DNA of 44,550 nucleotides from Chara braunii. Lineage: Eukaryota > Streptophyta > Charophyceae > Charales > Characeae. Numbering within the stretch: position 1 is the stretch's first letter; each line of letters starts with the position of its first letter. The notes beneath the pieces were generated by a model that was given only the letters and a program-made list of their open reading frames with translations, made no database searches and was not told the DNA's origin. Positions 19,870-31,090 of the stretch are shown here, one piece after another. The translations under genes and the position numbers were made by a program. Location: NCBI GenBank assembly GCA_003427395.1, contig BFEA01000069.1, positions 2,200,052 to 2,244,601 of the forward strand, written 5' to 3'.

Positions 19870-20036
19870 CGAGCGAACAGTCAATTGGTCAGGAGATCCG
19901 CCAGGATCAACTGTTTGATCGGGTGCTCTGTTGGCGGTTGCTCGACTGGTTGATCAACGAGTACACCAACCGCCAACCGAGCACCCGATCAAACAGTTGA
20001 TCCTGGCAGTTCTCCTGACCAATCGAGTGTTCTGTC
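19870..20036. repeat. Near-perfect ~57-75 bp inverted repeat (hairpin)
   Basis: The left arm (19,884-19,940) and right arm (19,967-20,024) are complementary through GGATCAACTGTTTGATCGGG / CCCGATCAAACAGTTGATCC and TTGGCGGTTG / CAACCGCCAA, with only a few mismatches and a ~26-nt loop. Weaker complementarity extends the arms to about 75 nt (GCGAACAG / CTGTCGAAG). An RNA copy would be a long, nearly perfect stem. Confidence 0.9.
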
Positions 20037-20160
20037 GAAGACTATCAACAAGTTTCGATAGACTGGTCGCTCGCCGACCAGATCATTAATCTCCAGACGT
20101 TGGAAGCAGCGGCGTCGAGCGACCGATCTGCGACAAATCCATTGTTCGCAGAGAATCCAC

Positions 20161-20229
20161 AAGGCAATTCATCATGTGCCCGCGAACGGATCACAGAAGG
20201 CAATTCATCATGTGCCCGCAAACGGATCA
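20161..20229 (+). repeat. Direct repeat, 33-bp units
   Basis: AAGGCAATTCATCATGTGCC(...)ACGGATCA occurs at 20,161-20,193 and 20,197-20,229 with one difference. The period is 36 bp. No function can be assigned. Confidence 0.9.
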
Positions 20230-20455
20230 TACAATGTTGTTGCACATTGAACCTTGTATAACATTGAACCATGTTGGCCATGGAACCCGGCTTCACATCA
20301 AACCTCGGCGGGCGTCGAACCTCGTCGGACGTCGAACTTTGGCGAACTGATCGTGCAATCAAACACTGGAAGAAGTTCGCATTCCGGCGAGCTTGTGCAC
20401 CTACTCGAACACGTTTCGCAACCCCGCCCCACAACCACAGTCGAGGATGTGTAGA

Positions 20456-21474
20456 AATTCAAAGTCCGTCGGGATCCGAACTTCAAGAAATTGTTGGACG
20501 GCGAGTTTGGTAGACAGGTGTGTCTCTCCCACGCAATTTCGCCAAGGTCGGATCTCGGCGAACTTCAGGTTCCCGGCTTTCGGAAGACATGTTTGCGGCC
20601 CGCCTGCTGGGCTGTGGATCCGAACCTCGCTTGCAAGGTTCCTTGTACAATTGTCAAGTCCGGACCTCGGTGAACTTCGGATTGGTGAAAATGCGAAGTC
20701 CGTTGGGATCCGGACTTCTCCTGCACGGTTCCTCGCACATACGTCAAGTTCGGACCCCGGTGAACTTCGCTTTTCACATTGTGTGGGTTTAGAATGCGGA
20801 CTTGTTGGCGCCTGGGGATTGCCACAACTTCGGATTCGTAAACACGTGAAGTCCGCCGGGATCCGAACTTCTCGCGAATAGCTCCTCGTTCAATCGCCGA
20901 GTTTGCTGAGTTCTGACTGCCCGCAACCACAGCCCGTACTTCTCGTGCACGGTTCCTCGTCCCATCGTCGAGTTCGCCGACTGTGTCTCTCCCGCGCGAT
21001 TTCGCCAAGTTCGGATCCCGGCGAACTTGAGATTTCCTCCTTTCGCAATTCATGTTTGCGGCCTGCCTGCTGGGCCGTGGATCCAAATCTGTCGTGCACG
21101 GTTCCTCCAACAGTCGTCAATTTCGAATCCCGGCGAACTTCAGATTTGATAAATGCGAAGTCCGCTGGGATCTGAACTTCTCGTGCACGGTTCCTCGTGC
21201 GGTCGTCAAGTTCGGGCCCAGGCGTACTTCAATTTTCGCGTGGTGTTGGTTCTGACTATGGAGTTTCTAGCGCCCGATGCATTGCCACAACTTCAGAGTC
21301 GTAAAATGTGAAGTCCGCCGGGATCCGAACTTTAAGAAAGTTTGGGACGACGAGTTTGAGAGACACCTTTGTCTCTCCCGCGCATTCTTGCCAAGTTCGG
21401 ATCACGGCGAACATGAGGTTCCCACCTCTCGTGGGACATGTTTGCGGCTGGCCTACTGGCCGGCAGATGTGAAC
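20456..21474 (+). repeat. P24-rich tandem repeat region upstream of copy B
   Basis: A composite unit recurs three times. It contains TGTGTCTCTCCCGCGC (20,520; 20,983; 21,373), a P24 site in reverse orientation and ATGTTTGCGGCC (20,588; 21,051; 21,438), giving intervals of about 463 and 390 bp. A second sub-unit, CTCGTGCACGGTTCCTCG followed by TCGTCAAGTTCGG, occurs five times (near 20,634, 20,714, 20,937, 21,092 and 21,178). P24 copies are at 20,461, 20,695, 20,848, 21,157 and 21,310 (forward) and at 21,007, 21,121 and 21,393 (reverse). The region ends about 140 bp before the last exon of copy B. Confidence 0.8.
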
Positions 21475-21616
21475 ACCAACCACGTCGACCACCCGAAATC
21501 AGATCTTCGAGCGTGCGCTCCGTCTAATGCCATAGGTCGCAGATCGCGAAACACGACGTGTTTACGAGTATCTCTGTGTCCGTGTGTGTCGTTTGGCATA
21601 TGCGCATGGTGTGTAG

Positions 21617-22527
21617 GGTGCGTAATAGAGGCGACCTTGCGGTGTTTTAACGGTGTAACTACAATCCACGGAGCGACTGCAGAGGACTTCGACGAGGATC
21701 CCTGGATGATCGTCGTCTCGTGCATGGACGGGCATATTGACGGTTGGTGCGATGGGAATTGGGCCATGATGGAGAGTCGCTGCCCTTGGGCAAGCCAGTA
21801 CAAGTTCGCCATTATGTTGGAGTTCGGGAACCTCATCCCGCTGTCTGACGCTGTCCTCGGACACAAGTTCCTGAACCGTATGCGCACAGCACTGGGCTGC
21901 ATTAGCCACCATTTCAGCCGCCTCGAGTGCCACTACGTCAGGTCGTCGCCACGAACTTGGGGAGGCCTGCGGAAACAAGAGTTGGTGGACTGCGCTCGCC
22001 ACTGCTCGTTCCTGGAGCAGTACCCGCTCCAGTGCCCCAGGAATTCTCCACAAGCTTTGTCGTACTGTTGTGTGCGATTGCTTGTGTCCGGGTCTGATTT
22101 CGCCAGAGTTTTATGTGTCGCTGCTTCGAACAAGAGCAGGAAACTCGTCGATGCAGTTGTGCTTGTATCACGCAAGGAGGTGGTGATTGAGGGGTCCAAA
22201 TTCGTGCCGACGCGCGGGCCTGAACGTGTAGATGGGTGGCGCGATTTGGTGATAGTAGGGCGGGTCCAAAACTTTTCGTTGCATCGTGAGGTCGAGGAGA
22301 AAGTGTCCGATATACGAGACTGTATAGGAAATTCCTTAGCACGACCGGGAGTGTTTGTTAGGATGAAATACATGTCCGTCTTTTCGGAGAGGGCATCGGT
22401 AGACGAACTGCAGATCCACGTATACAGATCATCAATGAATGCTTTGTATGGCTTCGGTTCACGACATCGTCCCAGGGGAACCCCGAATATCGGCACATCT
22501 CAACTGGTAGTTAGTCCTGGTGTTTAA
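21617..22527 (+). CDS. Unknown conserved protein family, copy B (uninterrupted last exon)
   Basis: An open frame of about 300 codons after a TGTGTAG|GG acceptor-like site is homologous throughout to copy A. It has DEDPWM, CPWASQYKFA, KQELVDCA, SYCCVRL, GSDFARVLCVAASN, LVDAVVLVS, FVRMKYMSVFS and SSMNALYGFGS. Identity with copy A is roughly 40-50% by eye over these blocks. The frame continues upstream to an ATG at 21,277, but that part reads through the P24 repeat and is not conserved, so I take 21,617 as the start of the real exon; upstream exons are not identified. It contains no in-frame stop, unlike copy A. No known domain was recognised. Conservation of short blocks between diverged copies suggests protein-level selection for at least part of its history. 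Confidence 0.65.
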
Positions 22528-22739
22528 GGGAAAAGAAGGGAGAGGCATGAGATGCTGTTTTGCTGCCTATAATATTAGATTTGTAGTAGTGGAGGGAGGT
22601 GTGAGAGGCAACAGTTGCTAGTAGACGCTACACCGCGCACTTGTCGTGCAAATCCCTGATCGTCGTTCAGTTCAACAACCAACGAAAATCATGTTGGAGG
22701 TCTATCTCTGACGCCGTCTCCTTCCATGTCACGCCCGGC
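22528..22739. other. Flank downstream of copy B
   Basis: A short interval of mixed composition that would hold the 3' untranslated part of copy B. No repeat or gene was seen. Confidence 0.3.
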
Positions 22740-24164
22740 GAAGTTCGGATTCCGACGAACTTCGCGTTTTGGGCTGTCCGTTGATTTGTCTTTGGTACTG
22801 TTGGCGTCGGGCGGACCTCAAGAACCACCGGGCACCACGAGCACGGTCTTGCTTCAGGCCACAGGCCCGTCCGACCGGCCTTTGAGCTTCGAGTGCTGGC
22901 TGAAGACCAAAACCCAGCCAGGCGCGGCCTTCGAAAAGGTTATGCGACCAATTCCACCTGGGCACGTTCACGATCTGAGACCGCCGACAACCGAACTTCA
23001 CAAACACTATCCGTATTCGGTTGTCGCCCGACCACCATCGACATGTGCCAAACAGTCGATCATTGTCGTTGCGAAATGCCGAAAGCACTCTTAGGGATCC
23101 CAGTTGCAGAGTTTGGCGCTGGCCGAACAATTCTGGGGCGCGATGAGAGCAGTGGCGCGCGAGTTTCACGTTTCCTGAAACCCGTTAGAAATCCCGGTTG
23201 ACGGACCCTCTTGTTGCATCTGGATCTGTTTTGAGCATAGACGGACTCAATGACTACTGCCATCAAAACCTGCGGTCAGCTGTGAGACCCCGGGTTCTCC
23301 CTCCAACACCTTGCTCGGACCCCAACTTGCGTCTAACCTCATACGTGATCCAGTATTTCTCTCTGTGTATCTTTCTCGCAGCGTCCCGAAGTTCGGATCC
23401 TGACGAACTTCCTATGATGCCTGTCTATTGAACAGACACTGGTCTTCCTGATCCGCCGTCGATTGCGACAACAACTCCAGTCCGCCCTGCTCCACACGTT
23501 TCGTTCTGCCCCACCAGGGACCCATACAATGTTGTCACTCGCTGCTGCGCATATCAGAAGAAGTTCGGATATTGGCGAACTTAACCTTCTTAACCGGCCT
23601 TTCATGTAAGTGTGCCATTCCCTGGTCGTGGTCGAGTCCACGGATCATGTGTCTCTGACGCCGTCTCTGCCTGTCGCATCGTCCTGAAGTTCGGATCCCA
23701 GCAAACTTCACGTTTCGGGAGGTGTGTTGGTTTGTCGTCGGACATGCCCATCTGGTGGTTCGCACAACCCGCCCGGCGACAGGGAGAGTCCGTCTCCGAT
23801 TTCTGGTTTTGATCAAATGCAATTGCAGAGTGTGTTCGCTCGAACACGGTTCTGGAACGCCGGCTACATGGGCTGGCTGTTTCTCTCTTTCTTTCGCACC
23901 ATCTTTTAGTCGGGACCCCGACGAACTTCGCGTGCTAGCCTGTCCGGGTTCCGAGTGCTAAGCGGAGGACACTGCCCCGTCCAACGCGAGCTTCGAACAT
24001 GACCTCCCGTTCATTCCCCATGTGGTTGGCATCTGTGTTTCGGAAATACCGATGTGGTTGTCGCCCGGCCGCATGACGTGTGTCCCCTTTTAAAGATTGA
24101 TCTCGTTGCAGGTAAGAGGTCATTAAAGGTCTTCGCGTCCAAAGTTCGTCGGGATCCGAACTTC
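22740..24164. repeat. Second cluster of P24 palindromes, mostly reverse orientation
   Basis: Motif copies lie at 22,740-22,763, 23,388-23,411, 23,560-23,582, 23,686-23,709 and 23,909-23,929, all as GAAGTTCGGATCC.GACGAACTTC or variants. One forward copy lies at 24,142-24,164 (GTTCGTCGGGATCCGAACTT core). Between them the sequence shares shorter phrases such as CTCTGACGCCGTCTC (near 22,707 and 23,654). Frames are short and no domain was seen. The last copy lies about 150 bp upstream of the start of the gene at 24,313. Confidence 0.8.
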
Positions 24165-24312
24165 GAGGTCCTGGAACGGCGTCATGTGACCGACGTGTTG
24201 GGCGCAATGTTTACCGCCTGTGTTTTTTTTTTTTTTTGCCTGCATTGTGTTTTGACTGCGACTTGACGCTCTCTAGTGATTCATTTGTTTTCCGTCGTCG
24301 TCCGCAGACAAG

Positions 24313-27300
24313 ATGCCTTCGTCGAGGGGCGAGGGGAAGCCTGCAATGACCTCCGGGATGGGATCAGGGAAAGATTCCACAAAACGTTCGTCTACGACCT
24401 CGAGGTCGTGGTCGGACCACGCAAGGTCGAAATGGTTCGTCGACTGGTGTTGTGGTGATGCTTCGAACCCTGTTCAACAGCCGTGTGGTCCTGTGATCTT
24501 CATCGAAGCCAACAAGTGCCGCAGGGTTCTGGGGGCTGTCTTGCGGTGGGAGAATGCAAAAGGCAATCGTCGACGGTTCTACATGAAAAATGTGTACGGT
24601 TCGAAGGGGAACGTCGTCGCTGGTGCCAAGGGGGCGATTCTCGACATGTGTCTGTTCGAGGGGTTCGGAGCGGGTGCTGCGAACACCCCGTTCTACAACG
24701 ACCTCTGCGGCAGGGCGGGTTTGTTTTGGGTCGAGAGTTCTTCGACTTGTTGGAGGACAAGGACATCGCCCTCAACGTCCCTTGCGAAGTTGGCCCCGAC
24801 CTGGAACTGTCAATGCCTTTGCAGCTGTGCGGCGGTTGTGAGTCGAGCGGGGCAGCGGGGGAGGGGGGGGATCTGGGTTCCGGCGAGGCTACACATGTGC
24901 AGCAGGAGGATGCCAGAGGTCAGTTTGACGACAACAAAGATGAGGCGACACCGCGTCCGCCGTTTTCACCGTCGAGGGAAAGAGACCGGTCCGTGCTGTC
25001 CATACCTGGGGTCCTGCTACAGACCCCGGTTCGACAAGAGGTCGCTGCGGATCCCGGAGAAGAGGCAGTCCAGTGTGGGTCCGACTTGGAGCCCGCCGAG
25101 GGCCATGGCGCGGACGACAAGGCTGTGGGCGGTGAGGTAGCGCAGGGCACTCCCCAAAAAAGGAGGGGAGATTGTCAGGAGGACTTGGTAGGCTCTTCGA
25201 AGAAATAGAAGACCAGGACCCCGAAGACTACGGGAGAGAAACGGAAGGGAAAGGGGGTGGAAGAGGACCATCTGGGTAGCAAGCGTCCGGCTTCAAAACA
25301 GAAACAGCCTGCGTCAGGACCTTCCACGACAAGGCCTGCCATCGACGTGGATGCCGGGTACTTCCTGGAGCACAAGGACGTCGTCATGACAAGGCGGGAG
25401 TTTAAGATGACCCCGACTCAGATCATCGACCTCGGGGAGTGGGAGAATCTTTATAACCAGCGGTTGCTGGATCCCGTCCTCGTAGGAACAATAAAAGAAG
25501 CAATGCGGTATGCGTTCGAAAATAAAGAAAGACGTACGAGTTGCCGATCTTCAAGCTCGCACCACTGTGGCTTCAAAAACCAACTCCCGGGACCAAGGCA
25601 CAACGTCCGAAGCCGGAGGAGTGGGAGGACGATCTGGCGGGAGAATACTACTACTACGCTGTGTGCGGGCAGCATAACGCGGCTGCAGCCCGGTCGCTGT
25701 TGGGCAGCAAGGTGGCCAAGAAGTACAATTTCGAGTGGTGGTCGACGAGAATGCTTTACTTTTCGGACGACGACTTCGAAGGGTATTTTCTTGTTACTTC
25801 ACAGGACAACAAGAACGACCTAAAGGCGCCTCCCAGACAGTTGAAACTGTCTATGAAAGACATTCGGTGGCAGTGGAAGCATGACGGCTGCCCGAGAGCT
25901 GTGATGGGGAACCCTAGCGGGAAACAAGATCAGGTCCGGGATTGGCGTAAGTTTTGTACAACGGCGCTCCACAAGGCGCCTCACAACAACTTGTGGCTTC
26001 TCGCGGATCAAAAGGAAGAGGAGGCCATTAAGAAGCAAAATGTTGCCCTGCGTTCTTATTTCCCTCTCGCGATGGCCGGGGAAAATGTCTGGAAATTGGC
26101 CGTGGAATTTTTCGAAAAATGGGAGACGGGTAGATTGTTGAGCCACGACGGAGTGAAGAGTATTGTCAAAAAGAAGAATGTCAAAAATGTCAAGCCTGGA
26201 GAGTAGGTTAACCGAGCACCCATTTTTCAGGCCCATTTATAAGAAAACCAGACAGTCATTTTAACAACACTTCACACCAATCTATAGAGTGCACTTCTTA
26301 CGACCCCATCACAGAAAAAAACCCTAAAAAAAACAATTAAAAACATATAAAAGAGCAAGCCAAAGGTGCAAGCCTGGAGAGCAGGTTAGGGAGAGTTTGG
26401 GGTAGCCAACATCCACAACGACAAATTGGGCAGAACTAAGGTGGTGTACAACGTCCCTGTGGACCCACCGAATAAGAAAGGCAAAAAGGAGAAAGAGGAC
26501 GGCGATTGGTTCGTGCAAGTGCCCGGCCCGGACGCGCATTGTTGGAAAGCAATGGAATCACTCACGGACAGTGGTGAAGTGAGAAGTATCGCGTTCTGAA
26601 GAAGGTGCTTGCTTGCGAGGTCGTTTGGGTCCAGGCCGACTCCCCGTCGTTGGCGAAGTTGGGGAAGGTCAGCGTGCAAGACATTGTGCAGCTGGTGAAG
26701 TGCGACCGCGTGCTGGTCCGATTGTGGAATTACTACCAATTCAAACACGAGAAGAGGCCGGACGCGGATTGGATCCAAAGGTACCCTTTCCTGAAATTGA
26801 GGTCTGCAGTGTTCAGGAAGTTCGAAAGTCAGGGATTGGATGACGACTTGTCGGATAACAGCAGGAAACACGTTTCCGACTCGGTGCTGTTCAAGGACTG
26901 CCCGCCGTACATGGGATGCGACCAGGACAACTCGATTGAGGTGACGGGGAAGTTGGCGGGCCACAAGAAGTTGTCCGTCGACTGGAGAAACAAGGTTCTC
27001 TCCATGTTGAATGGGAGCAGACTGAAGAGCCGGGAGGTCGCCCTTGCCGAAGGCATTGTTCACATTAAATGGAAAGACACGGGGGACATAACATCCATCG
27101 CGCCGTTCGCTAACGACCCTTTGGAGGAGGACATCAGGGGCGCAGAGCTGAAGGAAGCAGTGGCTGCCACAAAGAGCCACACGTTCGTCCTCGATCTGTG
27201 CGAGCCGGTTGACCTCAAACTGTGGAAGGCCCAAGCGTGGGAGACTTTGAATCATTCCTATCTTCACACGTGGTGTCCGTCGCATTGGACTCTCGTTGTT

Positions 27301-28442
27301 TTCGTGCCGCGGCAGCACAACCTCACGTTTCTCGCCAGCATAAACCATCTTTCTTTCGTCAAGCTGTTGGAAGGGAAGTGGGTGAGGAGAGTTCAGCAAA
27401 AGAAAAGCTTCCCCGTCGGGAACAATTTGTACACGGAGGAAGACCACATGTACATCCTCTTCAAGGGTGACGATCTGCCGTGGTCTACGAGGGAAACCTT
27501 CCTAGGGGTGCCACTGCTGCAGTGTGATTGCCTCAGAGGATCACCCAGACGGATGTGTCCGAGATTCCCTTCGTGCCTTGCGATTGGTCGCTGGTGGCGC
27601 CGGAACGACAGAGCAGTGTCTACGGGGATATGGAACGCAATCCGATACAATTCGTCGGTCTTCTTGATTTCCTTGGCAAGAAGGGAGAGGGTATCGTGTT
27701 CCTTGGGAAACCGCACGTGCGAAGCGTCTGGGATCTTCTGAAGGCCGGCCGACACGTTGTCGCGATGGAAGGGAACGTCGAGCTCTTGCAATTCACGATG
27801 CAGGTGGTGAAAAGCGAGGTCAATTCAGGCAGGCACAATTGTGAGTTCATGGTCGTGAAGCCAACACGGGATAAGGTGTGGAGCAACAAGACGGATATGT
27901 GGTTCAAGTTGAGCGAGAGGAAGAGGAACAAGATATACGATTTCTTGTTCCTTCAAGCGAGGCCGAGGAAGGACACTGACGCCGAGTACGTCCGCCGGAA
28001 GGAGCACATGTTGGCATTGCTCGACAACTACCACTTCGCCTCCCGCGTGAACGCGAAGACGTTTCTCGATAGGCTGCAGTCGCTGTACTTCGTGGAGTCC
28101 GAGGAGCAGTTAAAGTTAGCCAGTTACGCTTTCCTGATCTCCACTGATGACGAGGAAGCCACAGGTGTGGAGTTTGTCGCCAACGCGAAGGAGGAGGAGA
28201 GCGACACAGAGAGCATTGACCTGCAGTACGACCCACCTCCGGCGGACCACGGCCGAGGGTCCTCGTCGGCCGGTCCGTCACCGAGCGCTGCAGCCCTCGT
28301 GTCACCGTCGGCCAAACTGCCGCCGGGCACCATGCCGATGAAGTTGCAAGAGAGACTCAGAGTTCTGTCCGTCCCCCCACCCGCTTTGCGTCCCGGTGTC
28401 AGGCGGCCACAAGCAATGGGCCGCCTGAAATCTGCGGCTTAG
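24313..28442 (+). pseudogene. Large protein of unknown family with degenerate methyltransferase-like C-terminus
   Basis: Consecutive frames in one order make a protein of about 1,250 residues, broken by a frameshift near 24,720, TAG at 25,206-25,208, a frameshift near 25,530, an insertion at 26,191-26,388, shifts near 26,400 and 26,573, and a shift near 27,510. The start ATG follows a TCCGCAG acceptor-like site. The N-part is basic and Ser-rich, and the middle is acidic and Gly-rich. Conserved-looking middle blocks include KVAKKYNFEWW, LYFSDDDFEGYF and WNYYQFKHEKR.DADW. The last ~420 residues run VLDLCEPVD.KLW.A.AWE (27,187-27,230), HWTLVVFVP, then RNPIQFVGLLDFLGKKGEG, VFLG.PHV and GRHVVAMEGN (27,640-27,776). 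This is the order of a permuted amino-methyltransferase: motif IV first, then X-I, with DPPY and the FxGxG box replaced. It ends in a Ser/Pro-rich tail. I recall similar hypothetical proteins from Chara. The minus-strand frame 26,386-27,447 is a shadow. Confidence 0.6.
26191..26388 (+). mobile_element. Insertion flanked by 20-bp duplication inside the large gene
   Basis: CAAGCCTGGAGAGTAGGTTA (26,191-26,210) recurs as CAAGCCTGGAGAGCAGGTTA (26,369-26,388). The 158 bp between them are A/T-rich and end in A-rich sequence (AAAAAAACCCTAAAAAAAAC near 26,315-26,335). The protein frame is good before and after, and the insert has stops in all useful frames. A 20-bp target-site duplication with an A-rich tail suggests a short retroposed element (SINE-like). 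An intron is the main alternative, since GTAGGT and a CAG occur at the edges. The TAG in the first duplicate corresponds to CAG in the second. Confidence 0.55.
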
Positions 28443-29196
28443 GGACTTAGGCTCAAAGACAAGTCCGTGTAATGACGGTACTCTGGTTTGGCCAGGCAGC
28501 AAAAATTAGGGGTACCCCGAGTATCCCTAAAATTAGATATGACGACCGTTGAGACTAGCTCTCGAAATTGACAAGAAGGACTACCTCTTCTACCGCAGCG
28601 GCGTCTATATTAATACCGCCGCCTTTAGCCTGTTTCCGGGACAGCCGCCTGCTGAACAGCAAGATGGAAATAGGCTTAGGCGTGGTCCTCTTACGCTGCA
28701 CATTTGGCGTGGGAATGAGGCCTCAAAATTTCATTAAATTTAATATTGAAAATAAAATACGGAGAAAGGAATTAAAAACAAAACAAAAGAAGAGAAAAAC
28801 GAGATTTTCTTCAATTTATTTATTTTCTTCGGGATTTAATTTTGATGGAATCGCCCTCATTATTTATTATTTTTGATAATAGAATTAAAATTAAGGAAAA
28901 AAATCAAAACTATTGAAAGAAAAAAAGAAAACATGGGAATTTTTTATATTTAATTGAATTCTATCGGAATTCGTTTTTGATGAAACTGCGTTATTTTCAT
29001 TATTTTCAATAATAGAATTAAGAAATAAGAAAAATAATTAAAATAATAAAAGGAGAGGAAACCAACGATTATCTAATATCTGGCTAATTTTTATCTTAAT
29101 TATTCACGATGAATTTTTACCCCGGATTATTTATTTTATCTAATCCTAACCCTAAGACTGAGATCGACTGCATGACCTACCCGATTTACCTGGTTA
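28443..29196. other. Gene-free A/T-rich stretch
   Basis: From about 28,735 to 29,150 the sequence is strongly A/T-rich, with repeated AATAATAGAATTAA and GAAAAAAATC phrases and a dispersed TTTTGAT.AA.AGAATTAA duplicate (near 28,871 and 29,010). It lies just after the large gene and has no credible frame. It may be a matrix-attachment-like region, which is speculation. Confidence 0.5.
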
Positions 29197-30136
29197 GTGA
29201 GCTCGCCGCAGTTTGAGTGTATCGAGAGAGTGGGGTCGCGTGGTCAGCGTGGGTTGGTGCTACCTGGGTCTGAATGTATGGCTTCAGTATCGATTTGGCA
29301 TCGGTGCGGCATCGATGCGGTGCACGCCACATGTCCGGTAATGGTTCGACATCGGTATGGTGCACGCCACTGCATTGTTTTCAGGTTTGGTGATGGTACG
29401 GTTCGAACGGCTACGGTTCAGATTGGTAATTCCCTGGTTCGGCATTGGTACGGTGACGGCACAGGCCTTTATTGTTTGTGGCAGCTACTTCAGGTGCAAT
29501 TAGCAGGATGGATCCTACCTCTCCAGGCCTTTGAGGCTCGATACGTCGATCTAGGTACAGTCGCGGAGCAGGTACAGTTCGAGACCGGGTTGGTACAGTT
29601 ATTTCATGGTGCGGTGCTTCGATACACCTTTGGACCGTCGGTGCTCACTAATTTTGGCATTGGCACGACGCCGAGCCGGCTTGTTATGGCTAGAGCTACG
29701 ACGATGGACTTGCAGCAACTATTGAGCCTTCAGATAAGACTAACTAGTACTAGTCCTACTGCGATATGACTCCTGGTCTGAAGGCCGTTGCTACCACCAC
29801 AGTCGGAGTACAGGGTCCACTGCCCCGAGCCTGTTCACTACCTGGTCGGGGCCTGAAGACTCACGTACCGTTCGAGGGAATAGATCCAGTTGTGCTGAGC
29901 CTACGAGTCGGACTCTACGCGAATATAGCAGGGTGCAACGAGTATCAGGACACAGGGAGACGGGGGGGGGGTTTCCGAAGCATGCACGGTGTACATAGCC
30001 CACCGCTGCCAACGCTGGTTGAAGTCAACAGACACGGACAGTGAACGGCGGCGAGTGCAGCGAACGTACCAGTCCGCGAGGCACTGTGGTTCAGCGCTGT
30101 TACGGTCAACGGTAGCTATGGCGGCCGCTTGTGTGT
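29197..30136. other. Gene-free stretch with degenerate GGTACGGT/GCATCGGTGCGG phrases
   Basis: From 29,295 to 29,460 phrases such as GGCATCGGTGCGGCATCGATGCGGTGCACGCCAC recur in degraded form. The 190-codon frame over this area has no domain and a composition set by the repeats, so I do not call it a gene. A run of ten G is at 29,961-29,970. Confidence 0.45.
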
Positions 30137-30330
30137 GTGTGTGAGAGAGAGAGACAGCGAGAGAGAGGGACTGCGCGGTGAGATAGAGAGACCACGCAGT
30201 GAGAAAGAGAGAGAGTGCGCAGGGTGTGAGAGAGAGAGTGCACTGTGGGAGAGAGAGATTGACAGAGTGAGAGAGAAGAGCCGGAGTGTATGGGCAAATG
30301 CGAGTGAGAGAGAGGGTGAGAGAGTATGAG
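30137..30330. repeat. GAGA-rich tract
   Basis: An interrupted (GA)n tract with inserted GTGCGCAG and GTGCACTG phrases. A related tract with the same inserts lies at 31,841-32,130. Confidence 0.85.
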
Positions 30331-30476
30331 GGTACGTGTGGGAGAGCGAGTGGATCAGAGAATGAGTGAGGGAAAAGCACGTGAGTACTCTACGATCTTA
30401 TTCTCCATGTACTGAACTCTCTGGAGGCCACGTACATCCGAACTTGAATGGTCGCGTCTAGTACGCATGAATCAGG

Positions 30477-30690
30477 CAGCAAGGGAGTCAGTCACAGGTT
30501 TGACAGCATATGCTAATCAAGGCCAGGAATCGAACACGCTAAAGGTGTGCTCATACACTACTCAGAGCTCTTGTGACTCACGGTAACTACAGCCAACGAG
30601 GGAGCCAACCACAGGCTCAACAGCGTACGCTAATCAAGAGCAGGCGTTGAACACACTGAAGGTGTGCTCATACCCTATTCAGTCAGCCAG
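30477..30690 (+). repeat. Tandem duplication, ~118-bp period
   Basis: The phrase order GGAGTCAGTCACAGG, ACAGCATATGCTAATCAAG, GAACACGCTAAAGGTGTGCTCATAC recurs as GGAGCCAACCACAGG, ACAGCGTACGCTAATCAAG, GAACACACTGAAGGTGTGCTCATAC. A shorter duplicate, AGAGGTACTAATCAGC, follows at 30,797 and 30,849. Confidence 0.85.
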
Positions 30691-31020
30691 TCTAATCAAT
30701 CAGATATGCGAACCCAGCCGTTGGACAGGGCTATATTCCTGCGCGCTCCAACTCGTGCACGAGCAAGTGATACTCGCATGTTGAGATCAACCGGTGAAGA
30801 GGTACTAATCAGCATACCCCTGATCGTGCAGGGGAGAGTACGAATGGAGAGGTACTAATCAGCGGACTTTTATGATCCTGGTCGTTAGCGGGGCCATGTC
30901 CATCTGAAGGTGGATCGGTGTGAGCAGGTCCGATTAACTCTCCGCGAACGGGTCAGTGCAAAAGCAAATCGGGGATAAAAGTGGGAGATAAGTGAAGGAG
31001 ATAAATAGAGTACCCGATCA

Positions 31021-31069
<49 letters not shown>

Positions 31070-31090
31070 TCTGTTTTTATTATTATTATC
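31021..31090. repeat. (ATT)n microsatellite
   Basis: About 16 ATT units with a short interruption. A second (ATT)n tract lies at 31,491-31,520 and a GA-rich stretch lies between them (31,100-31,190). Confidence 0.95.

Noticed and set aside
21933-22496. 187-codon minus-strand frame
   Set aside because: Antisense of copy B, whose plus-strand reading is conserved with copy A.
26386-27447. 353-codon minus-strand frame
   Set aside because: Shadow of the large plus-strand gene, whose protein-like blocks continue across several frames there.
29197-29769. 190-codon plus-strand frame
   Set aside because: Its composition is set by degenerate GGTACGGT/GCATCGGTG repeats and no domain is visible.
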